A stretch of 64,000 nucleotides of DNA from Cryptomeria japonica (Eukaryota > Streptophyta > Pinopsida > Cupressales > Cupressaceae): contig NC_081413.1 in assembly GCF_030272615.1 (NCBI RefSeq), forward strand, positions 146,046,476-146,110,475. Reading direction: 5' to 3'. Each line of letters opens with the position of its first letter. Position 1 is the first letter of the stretch. The translations under genes and the position numbers were made by a program. The notes beneath the pieces are model-generated. The model was given only the letters and a program-made list of their open reading frames with translations, was not told the origin of the DNA and did not search any database. Positions 34,171 to 46,186 of this stretch are shown piece after piece.

Positions 34171-34840
34171 CTATAAAAGTTTCCAAATGTCAGCATACAT
34201 AGTCTTCAAAAATGAGAAGTTTGTGTCCCAACCTTGCTTAAGTGAATCAAGAATGGAGGTGAATCCACTTAAGAGACTGGCATAGTATTCAATAGCCTTA
34301 GATTCTATGGGATCCTCCTTCTGCATGTTAGATATACACTCAGTCTTGTGAAATAATAAATTATCAAGCCGAGGACTTATGAAATTCTGGAGCTCAGTTG
34401 CTCGGTTTATTATACTATCCCTTTCCTTCTCTAACCTCAAAATTTGATCCATGACCACCAAAATTGGACCATCTAAAGAAATTGTTAGTTTTACTGCCGA
34501 GTTATAAGAGTTAGAAATTTGAATCAATTTATCTTTACAATCTGAAATTTGCTTGTCCTCCTTTAGCCAATGTTGAATCAATGGACTATAAGCATGTTTG
34601 AATTTTATTCTTCTCCGATGCAATAATCTATAGAAACGTCTTCTTCCAAGCTTCTACAAATTTATTCTTTGCCTCAATTATTGAAATATTAAGCAAAGAA
34701 TCATATTGTTTAGGAATGAAATTTATGATCTCGTGTAGTTTACCAGATGAGCTTACGCTCTACAGGGCCTGAAAATTGATTACTAACCGGTTCAAGACAT
34801 AAAAGGTGTTCTTAATCAATTCTCTATCTTTTGATTCCTC
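34171..34840 (-). pseudogene. ORFy, C-terminal piece
   Basis: The frame 34171-34623 (150 codons) ends at TAG after DIWKLL. It reads LIQHWLKEDKQISDCKDKL, LRLEKERDSIINRATELQ and LLSGFTSILDSLKQGWD, a helical, charged protein. The frame upstream continues to 34840 with KDRELIKNTFYVLNRL. At the solo LTR boundary the reading VQEE resumes on the far side, at 36281. The LTR's 5-base duplication (TCCTC) accounts for the repeat exactly. I do not recognise the protein and assign no function. Confidence 0.6.
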
Positions 34841-36276
34841 TTATGGTATGATGAAAGAATAAGTATTTGGTACAATGCTGAGAGGGGGGGCTAAATTAGT
34901 AAATTTAAAAAGTGATACAAAGTTCCCAAACTCAAACTTAGCCACACAAAGTAAACATATCTAAGTCAAGATCAATATTCATAAGAATACTTGACATCAA
35001 CTAGTTTAACTGTTATGACAACTTAGCAGTAAACAACTTTAATCTTGTAAACATCAACAATGCTTAATCATAACTCAACATAATCATCTCTCAATGCTTG
35101 TAGTTATCATGTCTTATCAGAAGTTAACCAAATCAACAAATAAGATCATAATGACAAAAACATTCACCACTTGACACAAATGTTTATACGTCAAAAACCC
35201 AAATAGGTAAAAACCATGGTAATATGAGACTCAAAAGGATAGATATCTGAACTCTCCTGAAGTTCGCCCCATTAGGAGCCAAGCCTATTAAAGCTTTACA
35301 ATAAGTCATGTTAAGAACTAATTCTGGTTAGGAATCACCCGGTTAAGGGATTTACAAATATGCCTTGATGAAAAACACAATACCCTGTTGGGAGTAACCT
35401 CACTGGAGGATTTAAGAATCCAAGCTAATGGACCACCTTGTTCAGGATTTAATGAGTAACTGAGCTTGTTAGAGCTTACCCGGTTAAGGGATTTCACTTC
35501 TGCTACAATTGTTAGAAAACAATAGGTTTTCTTGATCTGTATGAGTAGCACTACATTTGCTTGATCAGATTCTTTTAAGCTTCAATCCGCCTTCACTCAA
35601 AGTGTAGATCCATTCACTGGTTAGGCAACTACACACTCAACAGATTTCTATCAATCTTGCCAACAACCTTTACAAACAACTTCATCAACCTTAAATACAA
35701 ATCAATTAGGTCAATAAGACAACAAAAACCTAATTCTCATCATCGAGATTACAAACAAGTCGGTACAATCTTCACCATTAGAAATCATGACAATCTCTTC
35801 ACATTCTTAAGAAAATTCCAACCGGTCCATGATCACTGCTTCATCGAACTTTGTAACTCATCATGCGTTGTGCATTAGATGCAATCCACTTTGCTCCTTC
35901 CCTAGACCAAAACAGATGTTCAGAATCAATTTGAACTTATCCTCATACAATGATCACATGTGTCTCCATCATTATCGCTCATTAGATAATAAACCAACAA
36001 ACTTGATCAGTTAGGGTTTAACAACTGATAGGGTTTACCAGTTACATTGCATGGAAAGGTTTAACCCTTTACACCGATTTACCGATTTAAATTACAAACT
36101 TTACATACCAGTTTACAACATCTTCCACAAAGCTCTTCTTACCGATTACTAGCCAATATCAAAAACAACAATATCAACAATAACATGAATAACATTACTG
36201 ATTCAATTGACATCAATGACAACATTTCATTAATGCAATCTCTATGCAAAATTCCAACAAACTCATAATACCAACA
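34841..36276 (-). repeat. Solo copia-type LTR inserted in ORFy
   Basis: Target duplication TCCTC at 34836-34840 and 36277-36281 brackets 1436 bp that end ATACCAACA. The left end reads TTATGGTATG, one base off the expected TG. Inside the left end is ATGCTGAGAGGGGGGGCTAAAT, and at about 35190-35220 is the AAAACCC...GGTAAAAACC block. Both are hallmarks of the copia LTRs of this window. Removing it and one TCCTC restores the ORFy frame. Short frames inside are not genes. A solo LTR is the usual product of recombination between the two LTRs of a full element. Confidence 0.85.
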
Positions 36277-36281
36277 TCCTC

Positions 36282-36891
36282 CTGGACCAATTCTTGTGTT
36301 GCTTGTTCCTGGAGTGCTACAATGGTTAAACTTTTCGCTGTCGGAGACATCATGTGATATGGCTTGTCAAACTAATGGAAAATTGTGGCATATTCCCTTT
36401 GGCTAATGATGATGTGTTGATTACCAAGCTAGAGGGTAAATCTATCATAGTTTCCTTGCCTTTGTTTGTCATTGACTTAACCTTTGCAACCTTTATTTCT
36501 TGTTTACTGGTGACATCACCACTCAGTACCTTATTCTATTTAGGTGCATCCTTAGAAACCTTATTATTAGTATCTTTATCCTTTATAATATTAGACTTTA
36601 TATTTTGTACATTTTTTGTCGAAGGACTTTGAGTATCCTCATTTTCAAAATTGGACTCACTAACTGGTTAAGTAGTAACTGGTGGAGTGCTAACCGGTGG
36701 ATGTATATTTATATTTTTCTCATCTGATTTTAATAGTTCCTTATCCCCTAGTAGTTGAATATTCTTAGACTGTAAAAAAGTGGGACTCAACTCATAACCA
36801 AGGTTCAAAATAATTATGACCCAAATATCTATAGTTTCCTTCTAGATCTCTTCAAATTTCTCTAACATCAAGTTATTTATCTGGTGTTTAG
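36282..36891 (-). pseudogene. ORFy, middle piece
   Basis: The minus strand enters from the chromovirus junction with KHQINNLMLEKFEEI, then NLGYELSPTFLQSKNIQLLGD, KELLKSDEKN and a Ser/Thr/Pro/Lys-rich stretch (PPVSTPPVTT, SKDAPK, SMTNKGKETMIDLP). It ends with ALQEQATQELVQEE at the solo LTR. Stops are TAG or TGA where Gln, Trp or Arg is expected, and there is at least one frame change in the low-complexity part. Plus-strand frames at 36354-36727 are antisense shadows. Confidence 0.55.
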
Positions 36892-39800
36892 TGTGAGGCC
36901 CTACCCTGACCCATCCTATCTCTTCAGTTATTTTCATATTGGAACTATTATGGATGCTTGTTTTGACACATTATGGATATAGAACTTTATATGGTCCCAC
37001 GAATTTGGTAATATTGATATATATTGATGCTTCATTTCAATGCCTTGTGGTTATAGAATCTTATATGATCCTAGAATAGGGTAACATTGAGATGATGTAT
37101 GTTATTATCTAAATTTCAGGATATGTTATAATGCTAGAAATATGTTTGCATATCTTGTAAATGGGTCAAATTTTGAGGATTATGATGAATTGCTTTGATA
37201 TGTAACAATCATATTTTATAATGTCAAGTCTGTGCAAGATGATTGTATTGTATTCTAATTATGTGTTTTATATTATATGAGGCTATTGGGAAGTACTAAT
37301 GTTTAAATTGAGATTTGCAGGAAATTATCCATGTGACCATGGAAATATTATGGAGAATCAAGCCTAGGCCTATGTGTGTTCGTAAAACCAGAGGTTGCCT
37401 ATTTGGAGAGGCAACACCCCGTATGTATTGTATTTTATTTGTAAATGTAAAATGTTGCATGAATGTAAATTGTATTTATTGAATTGTTTAAATCATTTAA
37501 GGGACAATTGCCATGTGTGTATTTATGATGTGGAATTATTTTGTAGTGTCACTTGATACCCATGTAGTATGTTGTGTTGGCAATTTGTCATGTCACCTTT
37601 TTGAAGAGTTTTATTTTTTGTTAATTGTTATATCTCCTAATTTTCCTTGAAGGAACCAAGAAATCTAGGTTAGTGAGCCACAAGAAGGGTCAACTCAGAG
37701 TTGACCCGTAGGTTAACTTTAGGTGGACTTTCTAATGGTCAAATCAACTCCTAGAGTCAATTTTAGAGCATTTTTATTAGGCCTCATGGGGTACCTATGG
37801 GTGAAGGCCAAAATTGGCCATGTGTCTTTCCCCTAGGGCTTGTTTAACCACCCAAAAAAGTGGTTTTCCCAAGGTGGACGAATTCCATCTATAGGAGTGC
37901 CATCCTTGGTAGGATAACCTTCTTGATGGGTGTAATCCCTCTTCCCCATTCCATTTCCCTTCTCTAGGTGCCTTGGTTAGGGAGTGTGTAAGACCTAGGG
38001 AAGACCAATCCAATGGGGGATCCCTCACTCTATCCAAGAGGTTGGAAGGAGAGAGGCCTTCTTAGGCTAGGAATGGAAGCTTAGTGAGCTAATCACCCAC
38101 TCTCCATCCTTGGAGATTTTTGGAGAAATTTTTGGAGGAAAACCAGTTTTGGGGATAGAAAATTTGGGCTAAGTGTTGCAGAAAAGATTGAGGATTGGGC
38201 TGCTCTTCATCAAGCTTTCCCCTAGATTTCCCTTGGTAGTTCAAGGTTGGTGTTATCTTTTCCTTCTTATGTAAATGTGAATATGTTCAAGAATGCTTGA
38301 ATGGAAATTGTTGTATTTTTTATTTGTGTTGTACTTGTAAATTTTTTTATGTGATTTCTTGCTTATTTTTGTTTTATGTATTGTTGTGCTTGGGGAGTGT
38401 TCAAGACCATCCTTTCCTTGGGAGGATAGATTGGTCTTGGGGGTAGAAGGAGCTTGACAGCCTTAGGGTGAGAGGCTCTCATTATGAGAGTGATCTCAAG
38501 GGTCTGTACATGTGACCCTTGTTGCTTTTTTTGTGTTATTTCACTTGGGGGTCATAAGGGGAGCAAATATGGCATGTTTGCCTTTTTGGGGGTCATAAGG
38601 ATGTAGGGGTTAAGAATGATTTTTGGTTATGTTTTCATGGATGCCATGAGTTGGCTGTGAGTTCTATCTAGCAGAATTCTCCCCTAGGGTAATTGGTCCA
38701 CTTCCACCCTAGTAAGACATCACATTTTGTGATGGAGTTTCAGCTTGGGAAGGGATGTGTCTGTTATGTTGTTTTTCCCCTTTGCTTGTTGTGTTGCCTG
38801 ATTGTAACCCCATCTAGGTCTTGGTTCTCCAAGCTCGGGGGTGGCTTCTAGTAAGCCTAGGCTAGGAGGTGAGCATCCCATGGTCACAGCTGTAAAATTC
38901 TGTATGCAGGTTGCTTGGAAAGGAGACCAGGAGTTGCAGATTTGTTTGGTTGCAGATTTTTATTCAAATGTAGATTTTTATTCAGATGCAGAAAAGCAAA
39001 AAAATAATACCATGTTTTGTTGCAGAAAAATATTATAAGGAGCCTTATGTTGTTTTCTTTTATTTTATTTATAAAGAAATGTATTATTGTACTAAAGTTC
39101 TCATTATTGGAATGAGGGAATCGGTTGGGTTATTCCCCCCCATTGTAATAGTTGATTTTGTATTTGAAATCACTATGAGAAGAGTGCATTTTATTAAATT
39201 CTGAAATCTACAATGTTGTTGTAAATATATTTAATTCTATTTCATAATGAGTTCTGTATTTTGTTTATTTATGCAATTTTAAGTAAAGAAATATATATAA
39301 AAAAAAAAGAGAAGAAGAGAGAAATGAAATGTGTGAATAAGTAAATTTCTGCAGTATTTGAATACTGTTATTTTGTTACTTTTATCTCTGTTTAGGCATA
39401 GCTGAAAACTAGTATTTAAACAAAGCAGATTATTGTAGAAAACATATTGCATAACTATTTTTTAAAGAAAAGGATAACTTCTAAATGCTACACATTAAAA
39501 TGAAACACACCTAGGAAGTGAAATATTCAGTCAAAGCATAAGCTATCATTATTTTAACCTATCCTGCAAAGTTTAAAAATAAAAAAAAAAAAAAAAAATA
39601 TAAATAAGAGTTATATGTATTGTTGTTAAAGACTAAGGTCTGCATGCTTAGGTGTTAGATTTTCAAAACAAAACAGGGGTTTCCAACCCTAATGTCTTAC
39701 CATTTATTTATATATATCTTGAAAAATATATACTTATATATATATAAATATATATAAATTTTTATATATGTATATTCCTGTACAAAAGAAAAAAAAACAT

Positions 39801-39903
39801 ACCCAGATGGAATCATACAAGTATGTTCTAAACTGATTTCATATAAAAATACATATTCTTATCCACAGATGTATGTAAAAGAAAATATATACATATTTAT
39901 ATC

Positions 39904-39950
<47 letters not shown>

Positions 39951-41271
39951 TTAAAAAAAAAAATTATCAAATAAACAGAAAACGGGGGGGGGGAAAGAAA
40001 CTCGGCTGAACCTCTGTGTGTAACACAATGGGCGGGTCATGGGCCGCGCCACTGTGTTTACCCATAGTGGTCAGTACGGGAGGTGCTGCCACTATTTGTA
40101 AACATAGTGGACGGCTCACGGGCCTCGCCACTATGTTTACCCACAGTGGTCGGCACAGGAGGTGCCGCCACTGTGTGTAAGCATAGTGGATGGCCCGTGG
40201 CCGCCACTGTGCGTACACACAGTGGACAACACCGCCATCACTATGTGTAAACATAGTGGCGTCTGGGGGACCCCCGCGCCACCTCCTTCTCTCCCTCCCT
40301 CTTTGAACCCCCTTCGCCATTTCCATGGCCACTGCCAAGCACCCTACATAACACGAAACCATGAAAAAGAAAAGAAAAACAAACCCTAACCCATTTCAGG
40401 TAGGGTAAAATAAAGGGAATTTTGGTGTAATAAACCCTAACCCATTTCGGGTTAGGGTATAGTTTAAATAAAAAAAAAGGAGAAAATAAAAAGGTGATTA
40501 ATAAATAGGAATGCAACCCTAACCCAATTTCAGGTTAGGGTTAGCATTTTAAGAATAAGGGTTTCTTTTTTTTTAAGAATTTTAAATTAGATATACGGAA
40601 ATTAGATATATTTAATGTAGTCGGATACACTATACACTTAATCGATCTAATTTATTTAATTAGTTAATTGTTATCTTCATTTAATTATGGATGTTAAGTT
40701 ATATTTTAATTGGGGAAAATTTATAAAGGGAAATTGTTAATTATTTTACGAATTATAAGCCTTTGAGACCAATGATCGCTAGATGAATTATATCGTCAAA
40801 ATAAAAAGGTTAGGGAAATATTAAAATTTATTAGCATAAAATTGGATTTATTTGACTAATGACATTGTGAAATTTGAGCCTATAGCGGTTAGATTTAAAT
40901 AATGAGATTGGCATGAATTCAATCAATTAATTTAAAATTTAAGATTTCATTATCATTGTTCGGTTAGAAATGAATTCAAGGTGATTTAGGTATTTAAATA
41001 TTCTGCGACTTTATTTAACGACAACTTATTTTAAGATAATTATATTAACTAATTGAAATACGACAACCCTCTTGAGAATAATTAATCTCCATTAATTAAC
41101 GTCACTTATTTGATTTAGTTAATCAATTCAACTTTAGAGAACAACTCTATTTACCTCTTAGTTAAGAGAAAACTCTATTGATCTCTTTTAATGTAGACTA
41201 TGCTATGAGTTTATGTTGTTTAAAAAAATAAATTTGTTGTTTCATTTTTGCCCAAAAGTTTGGGCACGACA
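36892..41271 (+). repeat. 5' LTR of the chromovirus
   Basis: 4380 bp, TGTGAGGCCCTACC to GGGCACGACA. It matches 46187-50719 along its length. Compared with that copy it lacks about 130 bases at 40600 (present at 49926-50062) but has one more hairpin unit in the 40049-40259 array. An (AT)n run lies at about 39908-39946 and AACCCTAACCC-type words at 40383-40545. Near the 3' end CCCAAAAGTTTGGG is a short palindrome. Open frames inside (for example 39967-40516) are not genes. Confidence 0.95.
40049..40259. repeat. Six-unit hairpin array in the 5' chromovirus LTR
   Basis: Six 22-base units start at 40049, 40089, 40128, 40168, 40204 and 40238. Each follows CCACT(A/G)TGTNTANNCANAGTGG, so each is a near-perfect inverted repeat. 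Spacing is 34-40 bases, and the spacers are GC-rich (GGCCCGTGGCCG, CGGCACAGGAGGTGCCG), some of them palindromic too. The surrounding LTR is AT-rich. The array is conserved in the 3' LTR and in the solo LTR at 56274. Confidence 0.9.
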
Positions 41272-41274
41272 TTT

Positions 41275-41288
41275 TGGTATCAAAGAAA
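41275..41288 (+). promoter_or_regulatory. Primer binding site of the chromovirus
   Basis: TGGTATCAAAGAAA starts three bases after the 5' LTR. It resembles TGGTATCAGAG, complementary to initiator tRNA-Met, with the first eight bases exact. Confidence 0.75.
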
Positions 41289-41410
41289 GGTTTCCAACAC
41301 TAGGAACCTTTCTCCTTTACGTTTCGCTTTAATTATCTAAATTAATCAAATTTTCCCCAGAAATTATTTATTATTTATTTATTCTACTTTAATTTTTTTA
41401 TCTCATTAGG

Positions 41411-42721
41411 ATGCCTCTGACTACACAACAAGATCGCAAGCGTGGAAGGGGTCCTAAGAATACATGTATGGCACACGGGGATGTTGATAGGGAGGAACCG
41501 GTTCTAGAAGGGAACCTAAAAGCCCCTCCCGAACCACCGGTTGACCCTAATTGAGACATTTTGCTAGCACTCCAGAACTTGATTGGGATAGTGTAGGATA
41601 GGCTTCCAACAGTGGGCCGTCATGGAGACAATCAGAACTCAGGGAGTCATAGGTCAGTAGATAAGGAACGGAGTAGGAGTCCACCTCCTAATCCCATAGA
41701 GGGCGAGGCAGAGCATGAGCCGGAGTCCATTCACTTGCCCGGACCATCTCCAGCAGCCACACCTATGTACTTTGAGAGAGCACATCGGGAACCAGGAGAT
41801 CTATTTAGAGAGGTTTTGCGCCTCTAGCCACCATCTTTTGGAGGATCTACCGATGAGGTAGAGGCTGAGGTATGGCTTTTGAGTCTGGATCGGTGCTTCG
41901 CATTGCGATCTTACGAAAGCAATCTAAAGGCACGAGTTGCAGTCCACCTTCTGAGTTCAACAGCCTTCACATGGTGGAAATAGGAGGAATTCAAGTGTGG
42001 ACTCACTGTAGACACCCTCACATGGGAAATATTCATAGAGAGGTTTAGAGAGAGGTACCTATCAGATCACTTTAGGTAGCGTAGGATCAATGAGTTCCAC
42101 AACCTCCAGCAGAAGGGTCTCTTAGTGACCTAGTATGAGAGCAAGTTTATTGAGCTCCTACCTTATGTAGATTACCTGAAGGACGAGAAGCTACTCATCA
42201 ACCAATTTTCTAGGGGACTTAATGTTGGGATAGTAGGACCGGTGAGGATGGCTGCCCCAAGAAGCCTTCGAGTTGTCATGGAGAAGGCCCTTATAGTCGA
42301 GGAGATTCAGATCAGGCCACAGGACATGAGGGATCGATTCAAGAACTAAAACCCGACACCCTAGTCTTTTGGGTTTCAGAAACCCCATTGGAAAGGCAAC
42401 CACAGAAATGTTTTGGGGTCCTCTAAACCCCCTCCTCTACAGCAGTCATAGTAGAGTCAGAGATAGAGGCCCTCTCAGGGACAGTAGGGCTCTAGGCCCA
42501 AGCAGTGGCAGTCATAGGTTCCTAGGCATGACCAGAGAGTACAGGGTACATACACACCCCCGGCATGGGGTCAACAGTCCTCCAAGGGTGGGTACAGTGG
42601 TTCTAGCTGGATAGGTGGGCATCCTTTCTCCAGGACTCAAGGCGCACAGTTCCAGGTATGCGGTGCTTGCTTCACGTGTGGAGCCATGGGGCACATGGTG
42701 AGAGAGTGTCTGTAGGGTCAG
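41411..42721 (+). pseudogene. Chromovirus gag
   Basis: ATG at 41411 (MPLTTQQDRKRGRG) starts one frame that runs on into pol. The gag core is at about 41810-42250: PPSFGGSTDEVEAEVWL, AFTWWK, FIERFRERYLSDHFR, EFHNLQQKG and FSRGLN. A Gln/Ser/Arg-rich part follows, and then the zinc knuckle CFTCGAMGHMVREC at 42670-42712. About fourteen in-frame stops occur, for example after RL, WWK, FR and VT. Nearly all are TAG where the family or local repeat pattern has CAG. The stretch around 42440-42520 alone has five TAG codons inside a Gln-rich tract. The product would coat element RNA in a living copy. Confidence 0.9.
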
Positions 42722-43437
42722 ATGACAGGAAATCAGAGGATGGCAACATCAGAGCCTATAGTTGGGGATATGGGCAAGTCCCATAGAGTCTTTGCAGTGG
42801 TTGACAACTGCCAGGCAGAGCACCAGGCCATAGTCATCAAAGCTATAGGTGAGATCAGAGGTAGTAGTATTTCTATATTATTTGACTCAGGAGCGACTGA
42901 CTCCTTTATATCTCCATTGGTTGTGGAGCATTGCGAGCTAGTGGAAGTTAGGCAAGGTGTCAGCTGGGAAGTGGAGTTAGCTTCAGGGGCTAGAGTGTCA
43001 GTGGATTCAAAGGTTAGGGGATGTCCACTCTAGATTGGTAATACCACCACCTTAGTAGACCTTAGAGTTATGCCACTCGGATCTTATGGCGTCGTAATTG
43101 GCATGGATTGGCTTTACGCCCATAGAGCCAAGATGGATTGTTGCTTGAAAAAGATTGAGTGTGAGGATGATCATGTTGTTCCCATAGTAATCACTGGGAT
43201 TCAGAGACTCGTGTCTCTTCGTATGATATTCGCTATGCATCTTAAGCGAAACATGCAGAAGGGATGCCAGTTGTTTGCTATCACTATCAGTGACAAAGAG
43301 GAAGAAAATGAGAAGGAGCCTTCCATAGATGATCATCCCATCCTTGAGGCATTTGTAGATGTGTTTCCAGCCGAGCTACCTGGTATTCGACCTAGCAGAG
43401 AGATTGACTTCCACATAGATTTGGTACCGGGAGCCTA
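42722..43437 (+). pseudogene. Chromovirus aspartic protease
   Basis: ISILFDSGATDSFIS (about 42870-42915) holds the Asp-Ser-Gly active site. WEVELASGARV and LGSYGVVIGMDWLYAHRAKMDC are the conserved downstream protease blocks. The linker to reverse transcriptase has EAFVDVFPAELPGIRPSREI with DFHIDLVPGA. Only two stops occur (after CPL at 43033 and after PGA at 43436), each TAG for CAG. The frame is continuous with gag. Confidence 0.9.
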
Positions 43438-44690
43438 GCTAGTTTCGAGAGAACCTTATAGGATGACCACTCACGAGTTTAATGAGCTTAAGATGCAGCT
43501 AGAGGAACTCTTAGAGAAGGGTCACATTCATCCTAGCATCTCCCCTTGGGGAGCACCAGTCATCTTCATGAAGAAGAAGGATGGGTCCCTTCGGTTATGC
43601 ATGGATTACTGGCAACTGAATAAAGTAACCATCAAGAACCAATATCCCTTTCCCAGGATTGATGACTTGTTTGATCAGCTTTAGGGTGCTAAAGTGTTTT
43701 CCAAAATAGACTTGAAGTCAAGATATCATCAATTGAGGATTGTGGAAAGTGATATCCACAAGACCGCATTTTGCACCAGATATGGCCACTATGAGCTCAC
43801 TGTGGTCCCATTCGGTCTTATGAAAGCTCCAGCTGTATTCATGAGTCTCATGAATGGGGTACTCCGCACCTTCCTCGACAAATTTGTGATTGTGTTCCTC
43901 AACGACATATTGATTTATTCCCAGAACAAGAAGGAGCATGAGGAGCATTTGAGGTAGGTTTTGTAGTGTTTGAGGGACAACTAGTTGTTTGGTAGTTGTC
44001 AAAGTGTGCTTTCTTTAGATCAGAGGTCAAGTACCTAGGGCATGTTATAGCTGGTGATGGGATCTCAGTTGACCCATCAAAGATTAGAGCTATTATGGAT
44101 TCGCTGGTGCCTACCAGTGTGACAGAGGTCAGGAGCTTCATGGGTTTAGCAGGATACTATAGACGCTTTGTTGAGGGATTTTTCAGAGTTTCCCACCCAA
44201 TCACATCCCTCTAGCAAAAAGGGAAGAAATTCGAGTGGACAGAGAAGTGTGAGAGGGCTTTTCAAGATCTGAAAAGGGCACTTACTAGTGCACCTATTCT
44301 TATTGTGCCAGACCCCACGGCCGACTTCATGGTATGCACCGATGCTTCTATAGATGGATTGGGAGCAGTTCTTATGTAGGAGGGTAGAGTTATAGCATAC
44401 GAGTCTAGGAAACTTAAGACTCATGAGCTCAACTACCCTACGCACGACCTAGAGCTTGCAGTAGTTGTACATGCACTTGTGAGGTGGAGACACTTCCTTT
44501 TAGGTCATTACTTCAAGCTTCATTCAGACCATCAGAGTTTGCAGTACATCTTCACCCAGCCTAACCTTAATGCACATTAGACGAGATGGATGGAGTTCCT
44601 TTGTGAGTATGATTTTGATGTCCACTACATCAAAGGGAAGGAGAACGTAATTGCAGATGCCCTGAGTAGGAGATGACATGAGGTTTAAAC
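43438..44690 (+). pseudogene. Chromovirus reverse transcriptase and RNase H
   Basis: Reverse transcriptase blocks: [67 protein letters not shown] and [13 protein letters not shown]. The catalytic block reads [13 protein letters not shown], where FxDD is expected, so the first Asp has become Asn (a G-to-A change). A single-base loss at about 43990 shifts the frame between LFG and the KCAFF block. [16 protein letters not shown] and [15 protein letters not shown] follow, then RNase H with [40 protein letters not shown] and [10 protein letters not shown]. About eleven stops occur. The enzyme is inactive. Confidence 0.92.
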
Positions 44691-46173
44691 CATATCTATG
44701 AGCACAGATTTGAGAGACCATATTTTGCAGTGATTTCCAGAGGATGGATGGTATCTAGAGGTTTGTCAGAGGATCCGATCTCACGAGGCCCTGGAGGGGA
44801 AGTTTGTGGATTACTCTTTAGAGTCCGATGGTTTATTACACCATAGATGGTGCATCTATGTACCCTCTCCTGGGGGATTGCAAGATTTCATTATCATCAA
44901 GGCTCATAGAGCTGCTTATGCAATGCATCCCAGGGTTAAGAAGATGCATGTTGACTTGAGGCAGTTATATCATTGGCCAGGAATGCGGCAACTTATCACC
45001 GAATTAGTAGCCTGATGCCTTGAGTGTCAGAGAGTGAAGGTGGAGCACCACCATCTAGGTGGGTTACTCCAGTCCCATGCTATACCAGAGTGGAAGTGGG
45101 ATACTATATCCATGGACTTCATCATTGGTCTTCCCATGTCATCTCATCGCCATGATGCTATCTTAGTGACAATTGACAAGTTGACCAAAGTGGCCCACTT
45201 CTCACCAGTCCGGACTACCTTCACAGCTCCAACAGTGGCACAGGTGTTCTTGCGAGACATTGTCAGGCTTCATGGTGTTCCACAAAAGATTATTTCTGAT
45301 AAGGATTCCCTCTTCACTTCTTCCTTTTGGAAGGCATTACAGGCGGCTTTGGGCACCAAGCTCAATTTCAGTATAGCCTATCATCTAGAAATGGATGGAT
45401 AGATAGAGTGGGTTAACTAGGTGTTAGAGGATATGCTCCGCATGTACATCATGGATCATCAGACCTAGTGGGAGGAGTACCTTCATTTAGTAGAATTTGC
45501 CTATAATAATGGGCATCACACTTCTTTGGGGATGCCACCTTTTTAGGCTTTGTATGGTAGACCATGCAGGACACCTTTGAGTTGGGACCGTATTGAGGAT
45601 AGAGTGGCCATAGGCCCTAAGATGGTTCATGATATGGAGCAACAGGTAATTTTGATTAGACAGTGCCTTAGAGAGGCACAGGATAGGCAGAAGAAATATG
45701 CAGATGCAAAGAGGATAGACCAGAGTTACATGGTTGGGGATAGAGTTTTTCTGAGAGTGCGACCGCATAAGAGTCCAATCCATTATGGAAAGGGTTCTAA
45801 GCTCACACCTCGCTTTGTCAGACCTTTTGAGATCCTTGAGAGGATAGGACCAGTTGCTCATCACCTAGCTTTGCCACCTAGCCTATCATGCATCCACGAT
45901 GTGTTTCATGTGTCAGTTTTGAGGAAGTATATCTATGATGAGTTTCATATTTTAGATTGGGATGCCTTGCAGGTGGAGTCGAATGGGAAGCTAGCTTTGG
46001 AGCCCATTCGCATTTTGGCTTGCCGAATGTTGGCCCTTCGAGGTCGAGAGCTAGACCAGGTTAGGGTCTAGTGGGATTTCTATGATAAGGTTACAGCTTC
46101 ATGGGAGGATGCAGCACGTATGAGATCACAGTACCCTCATCTTTTTTATCAACTCTAGGAGGTCGTTCATGCC
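44691..46173 (+). pseudogene. Chromovirus integrase with C-terminal chromodomain
   Basis: The zinc domain has HRAAYAMHPRVKKMH and, after a TGA, CLECQ. The core has Asp in WDTISMDFIIGLP, Asp in IISDKDSLFTS and Glu in the IEWVN-VLEDML block. VEFAYNNGHHTSLGMPPF, YGRPCRTPL and the GPVAHHLALPP, HDVFHVSVLRKY block follow. The tail LEPIRILACRMLALRGRELDQV, WDFYDKVTASWEDAARM, QYPHLF is a Tekay/Del-like chromodomain, which in chromoviruses targets integration to marked chromatin. The 44691-45000 linker has no motif. About ten stops occur, again mostly TAG for CAG. Confidence 0.9.
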
Positions 46174-46186
46174 TAGAGGGGGAGGG
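46174..46186 (+). promoter_or_regulatory. Polypurine tract of the chromovirus
   Basis: AGAGGGGGAGGG lies immediately before the 3' LTR start TGTGAGGCCC. Confidence 0.85.

Noticed and set aside
36354-36727. Hydrophobic plus-strand frames that look like membrane proteins
   Set aside because: Antisense to ORFy; AT-rich antisense of Lys/Asn codons gives Phe/Leu/Ile runs.
40049-40259. Regular short repeats considered as a CRISPR array
   Set aside because: Units are palindromes in a plant retrotransposon LTR, spacers are similar to each other, and no cas gene is present.
40380-40550. AACCCTAACCC and GGGTTAGGG words resembling plant telomere repeats (also 49715-49880 and 57060-57170)
   Set aside because: Only a few isolated, partly inverted words within each LTR copy and always at the same LTR position; not a telomere or an interstitial telomere array.
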